Source of the DNA: DASYYE01 sp035946955
GTDB taxonomy: Bacteria; Actinomycetota; Actinomycetes; Streptosporangiales; Streptosporangiaceae
Reading direction: 5' to 3'
Length of the DNA stretch: 31,056 bases
Assembly (NCBI GenBank): GCA_035946955.1
Contig: DASYYE010000350.1
Location: 1-31,056 of the forward strand
Shown in pieces: positions 29,696-31,056 of the stretch; the stretch's first letter is position 1, and each line of letters starts with the position of its first letter. A model generated the notes under the pieces. That model searched no databases. It was not told the DNA's origin and saw only the letters and a list, made by a program, of their open reading frames with translations. The position numbers and the translations under genes are program-made.

Positions 29696-30463
29696 ATGCG
29701 CGTCCATGTGAAGCGCCGAGACCGTCCAGCGCCAGGTTCCATAACTGAGGCATTGGGCAGTTTCCGCGCAGAGGTGCGGTTCTACCGGGAGATAGCACCG
29801 CTCGTCGGTGTCCGCGTGCCAGCCTGTTACCAGGCTCATGACACCTATGACGGCACCGTTCTCCTGCTGGAAGACCTGGCCGACTGGCAACCGGGCGCAG
29901 ATCCGGTAGTCGTCGCCCGCATGCTGTCGGAGATGCACCGGCGATGGCTCGGGCAGGCAGACACGCGCTGGCCGTGGCTGCGTCCCGTTGGCGCGGCCGT
30001 GGACCTGGTAGAGGAACTGTTCGGCAGGGTATGGCCGAAGCTGGCCACCCGCCCGGACCTGACGCCACGCGTGCACATGCTGGGCGGGCACCTGCTGGGG
30101 AAGGTCAAACAGAGCGAGCTGGAGATCAGCCTCGCCGGTCCGCTCACCCTGGTGCACGGGGACGCCTCGCTGCTGAACACGCGGACGAGCGCAGACGGCC
30201 AGGTGACGTTGCTGGACTGGGAGGATGTGTCGGCCGCCCCAGGAGTCCTCGACCTGGCCTGGTTGCTGGTCTCGTCAGTGGAGCCCCAGCAGTGGGACGA
30301 GGTCATCGCCGCCTACGGCCCGGCCACTGGCCTGGCACATGTCCTGCCGTCAGCCGCCGTCCAAGGCTTGCTCAGCCTGTCCGACACCACAGCCGGTTCG
30401 GCGGAGGCATCCGCGTGGGTACGGCGCCTCGACACGGCAGCCAACCGTCTCGACTCCGCCTAG
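29696..30463 (+). CDS. APH-type phosphotransferase, N-terminally short
   Basis: The 255-residue product has the aminoglycoside-phosphotransferase (APH) kinase core. TLVHGDASLLNTRT supplies the catalytic D156 and N161, and VTLLDWEDVSA is the metal-binding DWE (174-176). FRAEVRFYREIAPLVGVRVP is the usual helix-C region. An in-frame TAG lies just before ATG 29696, so this is the only start. The first residues (MRVHVKRR) correspond to strand 3 with the ATP lysine; the preceding glycine-rich strands of about 40-50 residues are missing. It may be 5'-truncated or a compact form. The substrate is unknown, and resistance should not be assumed from the family name. It is 102 bp after the helicase gene. 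Confidence 0.8.
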   Translation: MRVHVKRRDRPAPGSITEALGSFRAEVRFYREIAPLVGVRVPACYQAHDTYDGTVLLLEDLADWQPGADPVVVARMLSEMHRRWLGQADTRWPWLRPVGAAVDLVEELFGRVWPKLATRPDLTPRVHMLGGHLLGKVKQSELEISLAGPLTLVHGDASLLNTRTSADGQVTLLDWEDVSAAPGVLDLAWLLVSSVEPQQWDEVIAAYGPATGLAHVLPSAAVQGLLSLSDTTAGSAEASAWVRRLDTAANRLDSA

Positions 30464-30522
30464 CTAGAGGCCACCGTTCACTGTGGCGGGACTCCCGGGG
30501 ATGAGAGGTGAAGGCATGCGCC

Positions 30523-31056
30523 ATGTCTGACTTGAAGGATGAACTCCACCGCAAGCTCCAGGCCAGCCGGGCCACGCTGTTGTCCAAGCTCGACAACCTG
30601 GGCGAATATGACCGTCGCCGCCCGATGACGCCGACCGGCACGAACCTGCTCGGCCTGGTGAAGCACCTGGCCGGGCTCGAGTACGGATACCTGGGTGAAT
30701 CGTTCGGCCGACCAGCCCCGGAGACCCTGTCCTGGGTCGAAGATGGCTCGATCTGGCAGGGCGCTGACATGTGGGCCACGTCTGGTGAGTCCAGCGAGTA
30801 CATCATCGGTCTCTACCGGCGGGCCTGCGCCCATGCCGACGACGTCATAGCCTCGCTCGACCTGGAGGCACCTGGGTCGGTGGCGCACTGGCCCGAGGAC
30901 CGGCGGAACACGACCCTGGGCGTACTGCTCATCCGGATGGTGGCTGAAACGGCCCAGCACGCTGGCCATGCGGACATCGTCCGGGAACTCATCGACGGGA
31001 CAGGCGGCCCCGATCAGGATGCCCTCGACGAACCCACATGGCGGGAGTACGTCGCC
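30523..31056 (+). CDS. DinB/DUF664 family protein, cut by window end
   Basis: From ATG 30523 the frame stays open for 178 codons to the last base. The product starts MSDLKDELHRKLQASRATLL, then GTNLLGLVKHLAGLEYGYLG and GVLLIRMVAETAQHAGHADI followed by VRELID. This is the DUF664 pattern of a four-helix bundle with histidines (LVKHL and the QHAGH segment) positioned to bind a divalent metal. Known DinB relatives are metal-dependent thiol (mycothiol or bacillithiol) S-transferases, but the substrate here is unknown. Only a few residues can be missing at the C-terminus. It is a distinct sequence from the frameshifted DinB gene at 25954 and intact so far as seen. Confidence 0.88.
   Translation, partial: MSDLKDELHRKLQASRATLLSKLDNLGEYDRRRPMTPTGTNLLGLVKHLAGLEYGYLGESFGRPAPETLSWVEDGSIWQGADMWATSGESSEYIIGLYRRACAHADDVIASLDLEAPGSVAHWPEDRRNTTLGVLLIRMVAETAQHAGHADIVRELIDGTGGPDQDALDEPTWREYVA

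Overview
The window is about 31 kb of high-GC chromosomal DNA. Codon use is dominated by G/C in third positions and GTG/TTG starts are common. tadA sits next to the tRNA-adenosine-deaminase-associated protein that is typical of actinobacteria, and there are two tRNA-Ser genes, LysM/SLT and L,D-transpeptidase wall enzymes and a secreted GH18 chitinase. Together these point to a soil-type actinomycete. I cannot name a genus from sequence alone.

Layout. 1-2.6 kb: tRNA-Ser(GGA), two gene remnants, a DUF2090 aldolase-like gene and a membrane protein. 2.7-5.2 kb: an amidohydrolase that has lost its C-terminus, a phased array of four 22-bp repeat units, and an AAA ATPase of the DUF4143 type whose base composition looks lower in G+C than its neighbours. 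5.2-9.7 kb: an SDR epimerase, a short Rho paralogue and small membrane or secreted proteins. 9.7-13.1 kb: cell-envelope genes on the minus strand (lipoprotein, LysM-SLT protein, esterase), then tRNA-Ser(CGA). 13.1-15.2 kb: tadA with its partner, then a plus-strand pair of a 51-aa membrane peptide and a PH-domain protein. 15.3-18.1 kb: a LamG tail remnant, an EamA transporter divergent from an XRE-cupin regulator with a readable promoter/operator between them, and a UDP-glucuronate-decarboxylase-like SDR. 18.2-22 kb: an unknown protein, a lipoprotein L,D-transpeptidase, a second lipoprotein and a chitinase, with two further gene remnants. 22-25.9 kb: a tightly coupled three-gene unit (73-aa ORF, then two ABC exporter half-molecules). 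25.9-31 kb: a frameshifted DinB protein, a 66-aa ORF, a 945-aa SF2 helicase with a predicted membrane hairpin, an APH-like kinase and a second DinB protein cut by the window end.

The strongest unusual signals are these. (1) The 12-bp core TCGCATATCGAA occurs four times at an exact 22-bp period just upstream of the DUF4143 ATPase gene, at the point where the amidohydrolase is broken. (2) The window contains several orphan gene tails. Two of them (306-365 and 20369-20436) are diverged copies of the 3' ends of intact genes that lie further along on the same strand, and in each case other genes lie between the tail and its intact copy. (3) A decayed second DUF4143 ATPase fragment lies inside one of those intervals. 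Together these suggest repeated insertion or replacement events leaving 3'-end scars. Less certain but worth testing are the helicase with membrane hairpin and the peptide-plus-ABC-pair operon.
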